DNA of 64,000 nt, from NCBI RefSeq assembly GCF_021991875.1, contig NZ_JAHLKR010000019.1, positions 1 through 64,000 on the forward strand, read 5' to 3'. The notes below the pieces were generated by a model. That model did no database searches and was not told where the DNA came from. It was given only the letters and a program-made list of their open reading frames with translations. Made by a program: the position numbers and the translations under genes. Below, piece after piece: positions 40,803-50,988 of the stretch; position 1 is the first letter of the stretch, and every line of letters starts with the position of its first letter. Source of the stretch: Mycetohabitans sp. B8. Lineage in GTDB: Bacteria; Pseudomonadota; Gammaproteobacteria; Burkholderiales; Burkholderiaceae.

Positions 40803-42350
40803 TCAAAGCGGCGCGAGCGCGGCGTGCAGCGCCTGCGCCTCTTCGAGCGTCGTCGGATCGTTCGACGCGATGACTTCGTTGACCAATGCGCGCGCGCCCG
40901 CCGCATCGCCCAACTTCATGGATTCGACGGCCAGATTGAGCTTGTTACGGGCGATCGCGGCGCGTTCGTCCGGCGCCAGTGCGACGGACGGTTGTGTGGC
41001 CAGCGGCGGCAAATCAAGATCGAAATCGAGGTTCAATGCGCCGAAATGGGCAGCACCGAGGCGGGGCGGCGGCGCAACGGAGGGTGGTAGGGCCATCGGC
41101 GCGTCGCGCTCGACGGCGACGAGCTGCGCACTGGCAATCGCCGCCTCATACCCGCTCGACGTCGTGGACGGCAGCGGCGGCAACGATAGCTCCAGCGAGG
41201 CCAGCGCGGCAGCGGCGTGTGCCGGAAAGTCGGGCGCCAGCGGCGTATGCCGCTCACCGGCGTGCGTTGCCGTGACGCTCGGCGATTCGGCTGTGGGAGT
41301 GGCTAAAACAGCACCCGATAACAGCGGCGCGGCGGCCCCCGCCGTCGCGGCGACACCCGTGGCCGCCGCGCCGACGACGGCGGCTTGCAACGCCCCATCG
41401 CCGGCATGAGCTGCCGTGCCGTCAGACGGCTCGGATCCAGTCCGCATCGCACAGGCACGATGCGGCAAACCGCCATCCGGCGCACGAGCCGCGCCCACTC
41501 GAGTCTCCTCGCGCGGGCCAACGCCCTGTGCATCACTCATGTCGCCGGTAGCTGCCGCGCGCCGCCGTCGTCGCACCCACGCGAGCAGCCCCCCCACTAG
41601 CAGGAACGCCAGCGCAGCCGCACCCGCCGCGATCGCTGGCGGCAGACGTAGCGGAGCGCCCGTGTGGGCCGGTGCATGGGTCATACCTTGGCTCGCCACC
41701 ACGGCAGATGTCGAGACCGCGCGCGACGCGAACGGCGGCGTCGAGGCGACCGAGCCTGGCTCCGGCACAAGGGCTGCCATGTCCACGGTAGCCGGCGTGC
41801 TCGCTTGATGAGCCGGCATCCCCCCGGCTTGCGACGCAGACGCCGTGGACGCGCCAGAGGTCACGCCCAGGATGACGCGAGAGGAGGCCCCCGAGGACGC
41901 GACGCCACCCGGCGCGGCACGGCCCGCAACCGACGCATGGGCGCCGGGGGTCGTCGCCCCGTCCGACGCCGCGGGCGGCAGTGAATTGCCGGCGGCTCCC
42001 GACGCGGACATCGCCGACGCCGCGGCCGTCACCGTTGCCGCCGCGCCGTCGGGTACCTGGATCACCGCGCCGATCTTTAAGCGGTTCGGATCGCGCCCCA
42101 TGAACGCACTGGGATTGGCCTCGAACAATAGTGCCACCATCCTGTCACGCATCGCTCGGTCGTTGGACTGGACCACGGCACTGGCTATGTCGGTCAGCGA
42201 CTGGCCGGGCTTGATGACAAAACGATTGGAGCCGTCGGCAGCTGACGCGCCGGTATCCGTTTCGGCTGCCGCCGCGCCTGGCGACGACACTACAACCGTT
42301 ACCGTCACCGCCACGGCGCCCACGCGCGCGCCCCATGCTCGAACACTCAT
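40803..42350 (-). CDS. fimV: FimV-like peptidoglycan-binding membrane protein
   Basis: 515 residues. Signal peptide (~1-35), a LysM-like FimV N-terminal domain ([20 protein letters not shown] to [20 protein letters not shown]), an Ala/Gly/Thr-rich linker, one membrane segment (~235-257, followed by RRRRRAA), a long low-complexity cytoplasmic part, and the FimV C-terminal helical repeat ([20 protein letters not shown]). FimV proteins help polar assembly of type IV pili and type II secretion. This one is shorter than Pseudomonas FimV (about 900). Confidence 0.88.
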   Translation of the reverse strand: MSVRAWGARVGAVAVTVTVVVSSPGAAAAETDTGASAADGSNRFVIKPGQSLTDIASAVVQSNDRAMRDRMVALLFEANPSAFMGRDPNRLKIGAVIQVPDGAAATVTAAASAMSASGAAGNSLPPAASDGATTPGAHASVAGRAAPGGVASSGASSRVILGVTSGASTASASQAGGMPAHQASTPATVDMAALVPEPGSVASTPPFASRAVSTSAVVASQGMTHAPAHTGAPLRLPPAIAAGAAALAFLLVGGLLAWVRRRRRAAATGDMSDAQGVGPREETRVGAARAPDGGLPHRACAMRTGSEPSDGTAAHAGDGALQAAVVGAAATGVAATAGAAAPLLSGAVLATPTAESPSVTATHAGERHTPLAPDFPAHAAAALASLELSLPPLPSTTSSGYEAAIASAQLVAVERDAPMALPPSVAPPPRLGAAHFGALNLDFDLDLPPLATQPSVALAPDERAAIARNKLNLAVESMKLGDAAGARALVNEVIASNDPTTLEEAQALHAALAPL

Positions 42351-42463
42351 TGATACTCCTGCCTCGCCGCGATGCATGCTAACCTGAGCCGCCGTTGGCC
42401 CGTGCCGCACGCCGGCGCCGATCCCAGTCGGCTTTTGATCACAAAAAACAGCATCTTAAAACG

Positions 42464-42491
42464 AAAAAGGCGCCACGCAGCGCGCAACGCC
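42464..42491 (-). terminator. Probable intrinsic terminator after asd
   Basis: On the minus strand a 9-bp stem GGCGTTGCG / CGTGGCGCC (three G-U pairs) is followed by TTTTT. It would end asd transcripts before fimV. Confidence 0.45.
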
Positions 42492-42535
42492 CTTGTCTTT
42501 CGCGCGCACGGGCGCGCGCGTTGCCCGTTGGTGGA

Positions 42536-43657
42536 TCAACGTTCGAGCACAATGCGCAACATCCGGCGTAGCGGTTCGGCAGCGCCCCACAGCAACTGGT
42601 CGCCGACTGTGAATGCCGACAGGTATTCGCCGCCCATCGCGAGCTTGCGCAACCGACCGACCGGCACCGACAGCGTGCCGGTCACGTTGGCCGGCGATAG
42701 TTCGCGCATCGACGCGTCGCGCTCGTTCGGCACGACCTTCACCCAATCGTTCGCCGTCGCCAGCATCTGATGGATCTCGTCGAGCGGCACATCCTTCTTC
42801 AGCTTGATCGTCAATGCCTGCGAGTGGCAACGCATGGCACCGATGCGCACGCACAAACCATCGACCGGGATCGACCCCGGCTCGCCGGCGGCTGGACGAC
42901 CGAGAATCTTGTTCGTCTCGGCGCCGCCCTTCCATTCCTCCTTCGACATGCCGTTGCCCAGGTCCTTGTCAATCCATGGGATCAGCGCACCGGCCAGCGG
43001 CACGCCGAAATGCTGGGTCGGCATCGCGTCACTGCTCATCGCGCACGACACGCGGCGATCGATGTCCAGGATGGACGACGCGGGATCGGCCAGTTGCGAC
43101 TCAACCGCGCCATGCAGCGTTCCCATCTGCGACAAAAGCTCGCGCATGTTTTGCGCGCCAGCCCCGGACGCGGCCTGATACGTCATCGCGGTCACCCAGT
43201 CGACCAGGTCGTGCTGGAACAATCCGCCCAGCGCCATCAGCATCAAGCTCACAGTACAATTCCCGCCGATGAAATCGCGTCCGCCACGCACCAGCGAATC
43301 ACGAATCACGTCGAGATTGACTGGATCCAGGATGATCACCGCATCGTCCTTCATCCGCAGCGCGGATGCCGCGTCGATCCAGTAGCCCTTCCAGCCGGCT
43401 GCGCGCAATCTCGGATAGACGTCGTTCGTATAGTCGCCACCCTGACACGTAATGATCGCGTCGCAGCGCTTTAGCTCGTTGATATCGGACGCGTCCTTGA
43501 GCTTCGTGTCCGTATTCGCGAATGCCGGCGCCGCACCGCCCGCATTGCTGGTACTGAAGAAGACCGGCTCTATCAGGTCGAAATCGCGCTCCTGTTGCAT
43601 GCGTTGCATCAGGACGCTGCCGACCATGCCGCGCCAACCAACGAGACCTACGTTCAT
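42536..43657 (-). CDS. asd: Aspartate-semialdehyde dehydrogenase
   Basis: 373 residues. Reduces aspartyl phosphate for lysine, threonine, methionine and diaminopimelate synthesis. It begins [20 protein letters not shown] (NADP site); the catalytic Cys is in [18 protein letters not shown]. It is the long gamma/beta-proteobacterial form. It follows leuB after a 350-bp gap with two hairpins, so it may have its own promoter. Confidence 0.96.
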   Translation of the reverse strand: MNVGLVGWRGMVGSVLMQRMQQERDFDLIEPVFFSTSNAGGAAPAFANTDTKLKDASDINELKRCDAIITCQGGDYTNDVYPRLRAAGWKGYWIDAASALRMKDDAVIILDPVNLDVIRDSLVRGGRDFIGGNCTVSLMLMALGGLFQHDLVDWVTAMTYQAASGAGAQNMRELLSQMGTLHGAVESQLADPASSILDIDRRVSCAMSSDAMPTQHFGVPLAGALIPWIDKDLGNGMSKEEWKGGAETNKILGRPAAGEPGSIPVDGLCVRIGAMRCHSQALTIKLKKDVPLDEIHQMLATANDWVKVVPNERDASMRELSPANVTGTLSVPVGRLRKLAMGGEYLSAFTVGDQLLWGAAEPLRRMLRIVLER

Positions 43658-43678
43658 GACTTACCTTCGGGATCGATT

Positions 43679-43718
43679 CTTCCCCGCATCGGTCCCCAGT
43701 GTGACCGCGCGGGGAAGA
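43679..43718 (-). promoter_or_regulatory. Hairpin in the asd leader
   Basis: Stem CTTCCCCGC / GCGGGGAAG (9 bp, perfect) about 20 bases before the asd start. It could affect translation; no known riboswitch pattern was recognised. Confidence 0.3.
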
Positions 43719-43735
43719 TGAGGCGGACACGACTC

Positions 43736-43760
43736 AACACGATCAAGTTTTGATCGTGTT
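43736..43760. promoter_or_regulatory. Perfect 11-bp inverted repeat upstream of asd
   Basis: AACACGATCAA, a GTT loop, then TTGATCGTGTT. It has no T-run, so operator or RNA hairpin rather than terminator. The rest of 43760-44005 shows nothing else. Confidence 0.35.
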
Positions 43761-44005
43761 GCGGGTGCGAATAATCGTCGTGCCAATAGGCGTGCGATGC
43801 GCCGCGCGAACGCGCACCCATTTCCGCTCGCGCGAACGCGCGCGCCGACCATCACTAACGATCGTGGCAACTAGGTTCGTGAAACGGGGTGCTGGCATCA
43901 TGTTGCGCAGTGTACACGAAATTGTGGTGCGATGGCGCCAAACCGGTTCAAAAAGCGAACCGATTCAGCGACTTGCACCCTCTCGGACAAATCGCCTGAG
44001 CGGCA

Positions 44006-45079
44006 TCAGCGCGCCAGCGCCGCGATGACCGCATCGCCCATTTCGCGCGTGCCGACTTGCTTACAGCCCGGCGTGACAATGTCCGCCGTGCGATAGCCTT
44101 GCGCGAGCACACGCTTGACCGCGTCCTCGATCCGGTCGGCCTGCTCGGCGCGCCCAAGCGAGTAACGCAACATCATCGCAGCCGACAGGATCGTCGCGAG
44201 CGGATTGGCCACGCCCTTGCCCGCGATATCCGGCGCCGAGCCGTGCGACGGCTCATACAGGCCCTTGTTGTTCGCATCGAGCGACGCGGAGGGCAGCATC
44301 CCGATCGAGCCGGTCAGCATCGCGGCTTCGTCGGACAGGATATCGCCGAACATGTTGCCCGTAGCAATCACGTCAAATGCCTTGGGCGCCTTCACCAGTT
44401 GCATCGCCGCGTTGTCGACATACATATGCGATAGTTCAACATCCGGATAGCTGCGCGCCACATCGATCATGACGTCCTTCCACAGTTGCGACGTCTCCAG
44501 CACATTGGCTTTGTCGACCGACGTCAACCGCTTCGCGCGCTTTTGCGCGGCCTGAAAGGCCACGTGCGCGATCCGCCGCACCTCCGGCTCCGCATAGCGC
44601 ATCGTGTCGAAACCCTCGCGGCTGCCGTGGAACGGGCCGTCCGGCGCGTCGCGCAGACCGCGCGGCTGGCCGAAGTAGATATCGCCGTTCAGTTCGCGCA
44701 CGATCAAGATGTCCAGTCCGGACACGATCTCCGGCTTCAGCGATGACGCACCGGTCAACTCCGGATAGCAAATCGCCGGACGAAAATTCGCGAACAACTG
44801 CAAGTGCTTGCGCAAGCCAAGGATTGCCTGCTCCGGGCGCAACGCACGCTCGAGCTGGTCGTATTTCCAATCGCCGACCGCGCCGAACAGGATCGCGTCC
44901 GCGTGCCTGGCCAGCGCCAGCGTGGCGTCCGGCAACGGGTGCCCGCTTGCCTCGTAACCGGCGCCCCCGACCGGCGCCTGCTCTAGCTCAAAGCGCTCGT
45001 CGAGCGCGTTCAGGACTTTTACCGCCTCGGTGACGATTTCCGGGCCAATCCCATCGCCCGGCAACACGGCAATTTTCAT
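44006..45079 (-). CDS. leuB: 3-isopropylmalate dehydrogenase
   Basis: 357 residues. NAD-dependent oxidative decarboxylation in leucine synthesis. The start [20 protein letters not shown] is standard (upstream frame extension not used). [15 protein letters not shown], the [12 protein letters not shown] substrate site and [16 protein letters not shown] are typical. It follows leuD after 58 bp. Confidence 0.97.
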   Translation of the reverse strand: MKIAVLPGDGIGPEIVTEAVKVLNALDERFELEQAPVGGAGYEASGHPLPDATLALARHADAILFGAVGDWKYDQLERALRPEQAILGLRKHLQLFANFRPAICYPELTGASSLKPEIVSGLDILIVRELNGDIYFGQPRGLRDAPDGPFHGSREGFDTMRYAEPEVRRIAHVAFQAAQKRAKRLTSVDKANVLETSQLWKDVMIDVARSYPDVELSHMYVDNAAMQLVKAPKAFDVIATGNMFGDILSDEAAMLTGSIGMLPSASLDANNKGLYEPSHGSAPDIAGKGVANPLATILSAAMMLRYSLGRAEQADRIEDAVKRVLAQGYRTADIVTPGCKQVGTREMGDAVIAALAR

Positions 45080-45137
45080 ACGTTCCATTCCAAAGACATT
45101 GAATCGAAAGGCGCAACGTGCGGCGACGCGTGCCGCC

Positions 45138-45791
45138 TCAACCGACAAGGCGATTGTTCAGCCACGGTTGACGGGCCAGTCGCTCGGCCTCGAACTGACG
45201 AATCCGGTCGGCATGACGCAGCGTCAGACCGATGTCGTCGAACCCGTTGAGCAGGCAGTACTTGCGAAACGGCGCGATGTCGAACTCGAACGCGTGGGCG
45301 CCGTCCACGGTGCGCACCTGTTGCTGCTCCAGGTCGATCGTCAGTTGGAAGCCGTTGAATGCGGCCGTGTCGTTGAACAGCCGGTGCACATCGGAGCCGT
45401 GCAACACGATCGGCAGCAAGCCGTTCTTGAAGCAGTTGTTAAAGAAGATGTCTGCAAAGCTGGGCGCGATGATCGCCCGGAAGCCATACTGCTGCAACGC
45501 CCACGGCGCATGCTCGCGTGAACTGCCACAGCCGAAGTTCTGGCGTGCAAGCAGGATCGAGGCGCCCTGGTAGCGCGGCTGGTTCAGCACGAAATCCGGA
45601 TTCAGCGGCCGCTTCGAGCAATCCTGGCCCGGCTCCCCATGGTCCAAGTAGCGCCATTCGTCAAACAGATTGGGACCAAAGCCCGTGCGCTTGATCGACT
45701 TCAGGAACTGCTTCGGAATGATGGCATCGGTGTCGACATTGTCGCGATCGAGCGGTGCGACGATACCCGTATGAACGACGAATTTTTCCAT
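45138..45791 (-). CDS. leuD: 3-isopropylmalate dehydratase small subunit
   Basis: 217 residues. The swivel domain that with LeuC interconverts 2- and 3-isopropylmalate. It starts [20 protein letters not shown]; the [15 protein letters not shown]-like loop ([19 protein letters not shown]) binds substrate. The upstream frame extension crosses the entericidin gene and is not used. Confidence 0.97.
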   Translation of the reverse strand: MEKFVVHTGIVAPLDRDNVDTDAIIPKQFLKSIKRTGFGPNLFDEWRYLDHGEPGQDCSKRPLNPDFVLNQPRYQGASILLARQNFGCGSSREHAPWALQQYGFRAIIAPSFADIFFNNCFKNGLLPIVLHGSDVHRLFNDTAAFNGFQLTIDLEQQQVRTVDGAHAFEFDIAPFRKYCLLNGFDDIGLTLRHADRIRQFEAERLARQPWLNNRLVG

Positions 45792-45885
45792 GACTTCCTC
45801 GAATGGAATCGAGTTCTGATCGGACCAGGTCGGGCCCGCCGTCGCGGGCCGTGTGCGTGACCCGCGACCTGCGGCGCGACCCGCG

Positions 45886-46026
45886 TTACTCCGCGGCCTT
45901 CTTGATCGCCGCGCCGGCCTCGCGCATGTCCTGCCCGAAACCCGACACGGTGTTGCATCCGGCGATCGCGGCACAGCCCAGCACCGCTGCGGCCACCCCG
46001 AACCACCTGATGAATACGCGTTTCAT
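45886..46026 (-). CDS. Entericidin-family small lipoprotein
   Basis: 46 residues, preceded by AGGAGCG ten bases before the ATG. A basic start and hydrophobic segment lead to the lipobox AIAGC, then [20 protein letters not shown], the short amphipathic helix of the EcnA/EcnB family. It should be processed by signal peptidase II and anchored in a membrane; family members are linked to stress or toxin-antidote roles, which is not shown here. It lies between leuC and leuD. Confidence 0.85.
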   Translation of the reverse strand: MKRVFIRWFGVAAAVLGCAAIAGCNTVSGFGQDMREAGAAIKKAAE

Positions 46027-46047
46027 TCTTGTACGCTCCTCGTTGCG

Positions 46048-47457
46048 TCAGGCCAGCCGACGCACGTCAACAAAATGACCTTCGATGGCCGCCGCGGCCG
46101 CCATCGCTGGGCTGACCAGGTGCGTGCGCCCGCCGTTGCCCTGGCGCCCCTCGAAATTGCGATTCGATGTCGATGCGCAGCGCTCGCCCGGCTCGAGGCG
46201 GTCCGCGTTCATCGCCAAGCACATCGAGCAACCCGGCTCGCGCCATTCAAACCCGGCGTCCTTGAATACCTTGTCGAGCCCCTCGCGCTCGGCCTGCGCC
46301 TTCACGAGCCCGGAACCCGGCACGACCAGCGCCTGCCGGATGCTCGGCGCAATGCGCCGCCCGAGCTGGCGCACCACATGCGCGGCCGCGCGCAGATCCT
46401 CGATCCGCGCATTCGTGCAGGAGCCGATAAAGACCTTATCGAGCCTGATCGCCTGGATCGGCGTATCAGGCTCCAACGCCATGTACTGGAGCGCACGCTC
46501 CATCGCAGCGCGCTTGACCGGCTCCTTCTCGCGCCCCGGGTCCGGCACCTGTGCGTCGATCGAGGTGACCATTTCCGGCGACGTGCCCCATGTCACTTGC
46601 GGCACGATCTGCGCGGCATCCAGTTCGACGACGCGGTCGAAACACGCGCCTTCATCGGAGCGAAACGTGCGCCAATATTGCGCGGCCTGCTCGAACTCGG
46701 CGCCCTTCGGCGAGAACGGCCGCTCGCGCAGATAGTCGATTGTCGTGCCGTCAACCGCTACCATCCCGGCACGCGCGCCGGCCTCGATGGCCATGTTGCA
46801 CACGGTCATGCGAGCTTCCATCGACAGCGCACGGATCGTCGAGCCGCCGAATTCAATCGCGTAGCCGGTGCCGCCCGCCGTGCCGATGCGCCCGATGATT
46901 GCAAGCACGATGTCCTTGGCCGTGCATCCACGCGGCAACACGCCATCGACTTTGATCAGCATGTTCTTGCTTTTTTTCTGCAACAACGTCTGCGTGGCCA
47001 GCACGTGCTCGACCTCGGACGTGCCGATGCCGTGCGCGAGCGCGCCGAACGCGCCGTGCGTCGACGTGTGAGAATCGCCGCATACGATCGTCATGCCAGG
47101 CAACGTCGCGCCCTGCTCCGGTCCAATGATGTGAACGATGCCCTGCCGCTGGTCGTTCATCTTGAATTGCGTGATGCCATAGGCGCCACAGTTGGCGTCC
47201 AACGTATCAACCTGCAGCTTGGACACCGGATCGGCAATGCCGTGGCTGCGGTCGGTGGTCGGCACGTTGTGGTCCGACACCGCCAGGTTCGCGCTGATGC
47301 GCCACACCGGTCGCTGCGCCAGCTTCAGGCCTTCGAATGCCTGTGGCGAAGTGACCTCATGCAGCAGGTGCCGATCGATATAGAGCAGCGTGGTGCCGTC
47401 TTCCTCGGTATGGACGACGTGCGAATCCCACAATTTGTCATACAGGGTCTGGGGCAT
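46048..47457 (-). CDS. leuC: 3-isopropylmalate dehydratase large subunit
   Basis: 469 residues. The aconitase-like subunit carrying the 4Fe-4S cluster, with ligands in [17 protein letters not shown] and [34 protein letters not shown] is the substrate loop. It is first in leuC-ecn-leuD-leuB; the region upstream is AT-rich and probably carries the operon promoter. Confidence 0.97.
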   Translation of the reverse strand: MPQTLYDKLWDSHVVHTEEDGTTLLYIDRHLLHEVTSPQAFEGLKLAQRPVWRISANLAVSDHNVPTTDRSHGIADPVSKLQVDTLDANCGAYGITQFKMNDQRQGIVHIIGPEQGATLPGMTIVCGDSHTSTHGAFGALAHGIGTSEVEHVLATQTLLQKKSKNMLIKVDGVLPRGCTAKDIVLAIIGRIGTAGGTGYAIEFGGSTIRALSMEARMTVCNMAIEAGARAGMVAVDGTTIDYLRERPFSPKGAEFEQAAQYWRTFRSDEGACFDRVVELDAAQIVPQVTWGTSPEMVTSIDAQVPDPGREKEPVKRAAMERALQYMALEPDTPIQAIRLDKVFIGSCTNARIEDLRAAAHVVRQLGRRIAPSIRQALVVPGSGLVKAQAEREGLDKVFKDAGFEWREPGCSMCLAMNADRLEPGERCASTSNRNFEGRQGNGGRTHLVSPAMAAAAAIEGHFVDVRRLA

Positions 47458-47569
47458 GGCATTCAGTCTCGGGTCAGTGCGGGACCGTGGTATTGAAGGG
47501 ACACCGTAGGTTGATATTGCTTAGGTCCACACACCGATTATGCCAGCAGCACGGGCCGATTCGCTACCC

Positions 47570-47632
47570 CCTTTATAAAAAACATCATAAAAAACAAGTG
47601 TTTATGGTGGTATTTTCAATACCTGGATAAAT
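47570..47632 (-). promoter_or_regulatory. AT-rich leuC upstream region with a palindrome
   Basis: The most AT-rich stretch upstream of leuC, with runs of A/T and the palindrome GGTATTTTCAATACC at 47609-47623, a T-N-A dyad like LysR-type sites. It probably holds the leuCDB promoter, but I could not fix a -35/-10 pair. Confidence 0.4.
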
Positions 47633-47666
47633 ACTGCCAGCTTCATTGGGCACGCCGAACAGCGCT

Positions 47667-47699
47667 GGCCGTGCGCTGACCGTACACTGACCGTGCGCG
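47667..47699. repeat. Three 11-bp tandem repeats
   Basis: GGCCGTGCGCT, GACCGTACACT, GACCGTGCGCG in tandem. Confidence 0.5.
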
Positions 47700-48017
47700 G
47701 GCCGATGCACCCGCCACCCCGCGTCCGCCGCACAACTCGTTTGTCCCGACATAAGGCTCGCCTGTCAGAGCGAACCAAGCGTGGACCTCCCGCGCTACGC
47801 TTTTCCCGTGCGGCATCGGTCGATGAATTTCGGGTTTCCCCTCTTTGTTCGTTATACTGACCAAAACTGCCGGACCCGATACTGCATGCATACCGGTTCG
47901 ATGCGACGACACACGACAATCGCGGCGTGAACCGGGACAGGGATACGGGACACTCATGGCAGTCGCCCCTCCTCCCGTTGCGCGATCGCCTCGTTATTCT
48001 CGCGTCAATATTTGGAG
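47700..48017. other. Non-coding spacer
   Basis: No gene seen. A TATACT box near 47857 on the plus strand could have served the lipoprotein remnant downstream; no good -35 goes with it. Confidence 0.35.
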
Positions 48018-48219
48018 ATGAACATTCCCCAAGTTACTGGCCTTGACGATTTCCGGCATCGCGACACCGGCGTTAGCAGCATGCGGCGGCGGGAACGGTA
48101 AATGGCAGGTCGCGAGCCTCGAGATCACTCGCTTCCAATACGAAGCGCGATCTGTACCGCGCCGCACCAGGGTTGATGCCCGACGAGAACGGATTGGATG
48201 CCCGACGAGAACGAATTAG
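48018..48219 (+). pseudogene. Frameshifted lipoprotein remnant
   Basis: GGAG precedes ATG AAC ATT CCC C. With one C removed from the C-run the frame reads MNIP then KLLALTISGIATPALAACGG, a signal peptide with lipobox (ALAAC), and continues to a TAG at 48219. The tail is formed by two copies of a 22-bp direct repeat (48175-48218). About 66 residues remain; the original protein cannot be identified. Confidence 0.5.
48175..48218. repeat. 22-bp direct repeat, two adjacent copies
   Basis: Both copies begin GATGCCCGACGAGAACG; they differ only in the last five bases. A tandem duplication inside the decayed lipoprotein frame. Confidence 0.7.
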
Positions 48220-48484
48220 GCCTGATTGCCGAGCGCAATATTCAGTGTGCATTTCGTCAGCGAGCCAAGCCGCGTATCAAAGCTTGGGCACGCATCGCCA
48301 CTGCGGGCGGATAGCCGTCGCAAAGGCGCCGAATAGCGTCCGGCCGGACGGTCTCTCGCGCACTTCCGGCCGGTTCCCTGGCCCCGCCTACAACAATCCC
48401 GACGCGGGAAAAGCGCGCGGGCCAGAGGCGCCTGCTCGGCACCGCTGACCCGCTCTGTCCTCGGCCTAATCGACGTTGACTATC

Positions 48485-48569
48485 AGTTCACGTAGACCGC
48501 CAACTCATGTAGACCGCCAGCTCATGTAGACTGCTAGTTCACGCAAACTGCCGGTTGACACAAGCTGCC
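48485..48569. repeat. Five 17-bp tandem repeats
   Basis: Units: AGTTCACGTAGACCGCC, AACTCATGTAGACCGCC, AGCTCATGTAGACTGCT, AGTTCACGCAAACTGCC, GGTTGACACAAGCTGCC. They lie 54 bp beyond the gltA stop. Head-to-tail with no spacers, so a minisatellite and not CRISPR. Confidence 0.75.
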
Positions 48570-48623
48570 GGTGGCGAGCCGCGAGCCGCCGGATACCGAC
48601 GGCCGCAACACGCCGCTGCGCGC

Positions 48624-49925
48624 TTACCGCTTATCGATCGGCTTGGCCTCGCGCGGCGTATGGCCAATGAACAATTGACGTGGACGGCCGATCTTTTGCT
48701 CCGGCTCGGAGATCATCTCGCTCCATTGCGCGATCCAGCCTACCGTGCGGGCCATCGCGAAAATACACGTGAACATCGACGTCGGAATACCGAGCGCGCG
48801 CTGCACGATGCCGGAATAAAAGTCCACGTTCGGATACAGCTTGCGCGAGACGAAATACTCATCCTCGAGCGCGATTTTCTCCAACTCCATCGCCAACTTG
48901 AACAGCGGATCGTCGTGCAAGCCAAGCTCGCCCAGCACTTCGTAGCATGTCTCGCGCATCAGCTTCGCGCGCGGATCGTAGTTCTTGTACACGCGGTGGC
49001 CAAACCCCATCAGCTTAACGCCGGAGTTTTTGTCCTTAACCTGCTTGATGAACTCGGGAATCTTGTCCGGCGAGCCGATTTCCTCGAGCATGTTCAGCGC
49101 CGCCTCATTGGCGCCGCCGTGTGCCGGCCCCCACAGGCACGCGATACCGGCGGCGATACACGCGAACGGGTTCGCGCCGGACGAGCCGGCCAACCGCACG
49201 GTCGACGTCGATGCGTTTTGCTCATGATCCGCGTGCAGGATCAGGATACGGTCGAGCGCGCGCACTAGCACGTCGTTGACCTCATATTCCTCGCACGGGT
49301 TCGCGAACATCATGCGCATGAAGTTCGCGCTGTACGACAGGTCGTTACGCGGATAGACGAATGGCTGGCCGATGCTGTACTTGTAGGCCATCGCGACGAG
49401 CGTCGGCAGCTTCGCGATCATCCGGATCGCCGATACGTCACGATGACGCGGATCGTTGATGTTCAGCGAATCGTGGTAAAACGCCGACAGCGCACCGACC
49501 GCCGCCGTCAAGATCGCCATCGGATGCGCGTCGCGGCGAAAGCCTCGGAAGAAGAACTGCATCTGCTCGTGGACCATCGTGTGCTTGGCCACCGTGTCGA
49601 CAAATTCCTTCTTCTGCTGTTGGTTCGGCAAATCGCCCTTGAGCAGCACATAACAAGTCTCGAGGAAGTCCGCGTTCTGCGCCAACTCTTCGATCGGGTA
49701 GCCGCGGTACAGCAACTCGCCCTTGTCGCCATCGATGTAGGTGATCGAGGAGTTGCACGACGCGGTGGACATGAACCCCGGGTCATACGTGAATTTGCCG
49801 GTCTGGCCGTACAGCTTGCGAATGTCGATCGCATCGGGGCCCATCGTGCCCTTGTAGATCGGCAGTTCGACACTCGGCGAATTGTCGCTGAACGATAGCG
49901 TGGCTTTAACGTCTGACGGGGTCAT
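48624..49925 (-). CDS. gltA: Citrate synthase, type II
   Basis: 433 residues. Condenses acetyl-CoA and oxaloacetate. Catalytic residues are in [20 protein letters not shown] and [14 protein letters not shown], with the Asp in NVDFYSGIV. The N-terminal domain ([19 protein letters not shown]) is that of hexameric NADH-regulated forms. It follows sdhE by 51 bp at the end of the sdh operon. Confidence 0.97.
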   Translation of the reverse strand: MTPSDVKATLSFSDNSPSVELPIYKGTMGPDAIDIRKLYGQTGKFTYDPGFMSTASCNSSITYIDGDKGELLYRGYPIEELAQNADFLETCYVLLKGDLPNQQQKKEFVDTVAKHTMVHEQMQFFFRGFRRDAHPMAILTAAVGALSAFYHDSLNINDPRHRDVSAIRMIAKLPTLVAMAYKYSIGQPFVYPRNDLSYSANFMRMMFANPCEEYEVNDVLVRALDRILILHADHEQNASTSTVRLAGSSGANPFACIAAGIACLWGPAHGGANEAALNMLEEIGSPDKIPEFIKQVKDKNSGVKLMGFGHRVYKNYDPRAKLMRETCYEVLGELGLHDDPLFKLAMELEKIALEDEYFVSRKLYPNVDFYSGIVQRALGIPTSMFTCIFAMARTVGWIAQWSEMISEPEQKIGRPRQLFIGHTPREAKPIDKR

Positions 49926-49976
49926 GGCACATCCTCAATCGTGGTATAGGAAACAATTTGCGATATGACGCACGAA

Positions 49977-50246
49977 TCACACCGTACGCAGCCAACCCAG
50001 TACGCGCGCCACGTCGGGTGTCGCAAGGGGTGCACCGGGTTCGCTGCGCGAGAGCAATAGGTCCATCAGTTCGTTATCGGACAACTCCAGCAGTTGCGTG
50101 AGCGCACCCACGTCCGCGTCGCTGAGTTCATGTTCATATCGGCTGAAAAAACGCTCAAAAATCAGATCGTTTTCCAGCAGGCCGCGTCGCGCGCGCCAGC
50201 GAAGCCGCGCGCGACGAGTAGGATCGGACTGATGAGACGATGACAC
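49977..50246 (-). CDS. sdhE: FAD assembly factor for succinate dehydrogenase
   Basis: 89 residues. The RGxxE motif needed for flavinylation of SdhA is in RARRGLLENDLIFERF. It lies between sdhB and gltA, 7 bp after sdhB. Confidence 0.92.
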   Translation of the reverse strand: MSSSHQSDPTRRARLRWRARRGLLENDLIFERFFSRYEHELSDADVGALTQLLELSDNELMDLLLSRSEPGAPLATPDVARVLGWLRTV

Positions 50247-50253
50247 GTCAGCC

Positions 50254-50958
50254 TCAAACCGCCCGGCGCACCATCAGTTCCTTGATCTTGCCGATCGCCT
50301 TTGTCGGATTGAGCCCCTTCGGGCACACGTCGACGCAGTTCATGATCGTGTGGCAACGGAACAGACGATACGGGTCTTCCAGGTTGTCCAGCCGCTCGCC
50401 GGTTGCCTGGTCGCGGCTGTCGGCGATAAATCGGTACGCTTGCAACAAGCCTGCCGGGCCGACGAACTTGTCCGGGTTCCACCAAAAGCTGGGGCACGAC
50501 GTCGAGCAACTCGCACACAGGATGCACTCGTACAGGCCGTCGAGCTCGTCACGCTCGTCGGGCGACTGCAACCGCTCCTTCTCCGGCGGTGGCGTGTCGT
50601 TGATCAGGTACGGCTTGATCGAGTGATACTGGTTGAAGAACTGCGTGAAGTCGCAAATCAGGTCGCGCACCACCGGCAGACCCGGCAACGGACGCAGCAC
50701 GATTTTGTGCGGCAGATCGTTCAGGTTCGTCAGGCACGCCAGCCCGTTCTTGCCGTTGATGTTCATCGCATCCGAACCGCACACGCCTTCGCGGCACGAG
50801 CGGCGAAACGAGATCGTCTCGTCGATTGACTTGAGCTTGACCAGCGCGTCGAGCAGCATCCGGTCATGCGAGTCGAGCTCGATCTCGTACGTCTGCATGC
50901 GCGGCGCGGCGTCCTTGTCCGGATCGTAGCGGTAGATTTCAAAAATACGTTTTGCCAT
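50254..50958 (-). CDS. sdhB: Succinate dehydrogenase iron-sulfur subunit
   Basis: 234 residues. Cluster ligands are visible: 2Fe-2S in [20 protein letters not shown], then 4Fe-4S and 3Fe-4S in [15 protein letters not shown] and [17 protein letters not shown]. Passes electrons from SdhA to the quinone site at the inner membrane. Confidence 0.97.
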   Translation of the reverse strand: MAKRIFEIYRYDPDKDAAPRMQTYEIELDSHDRMLLDALVKLKSIDETISFRRSCREGVCGSDAMNINGKNGLACLTNLNDLPHKIVLRPLPGLPVVRDLICDFTQFFNQYHSIKPYLINDTPPPEKERLQSPDERDELDGLYECILCASCSTSCPSFWWNPDKFVGPAGLLQAYRFIADSRDQATGERLDNLEDPYRLFRCHTIMNCVDVCPKGLNPTKAIGKIKELMVRRAV

Positions 50959-50988
50959 GTTCGTTTCCTTTGACTTGCTGCGCGTCGC

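Noticed and set aside
45853-47496. 547-codon plus-strand frame opposite leuC
   Set aside because: Shadow of leuC, as is the 571-codon minus-strand frame opposite leuA at 27136-28851.
48485-48569. CRISPR array
   Set aside because: Units are 17 bp, directly adjacent and without spacers; no cas genes.
50340-50958. sdhB read as a fumarate reductase subunit
   Set aside because: The gene order sdhC-D-A-B with sdhE and gltA and the SdhA sequence point to succinate dehydrogenase.
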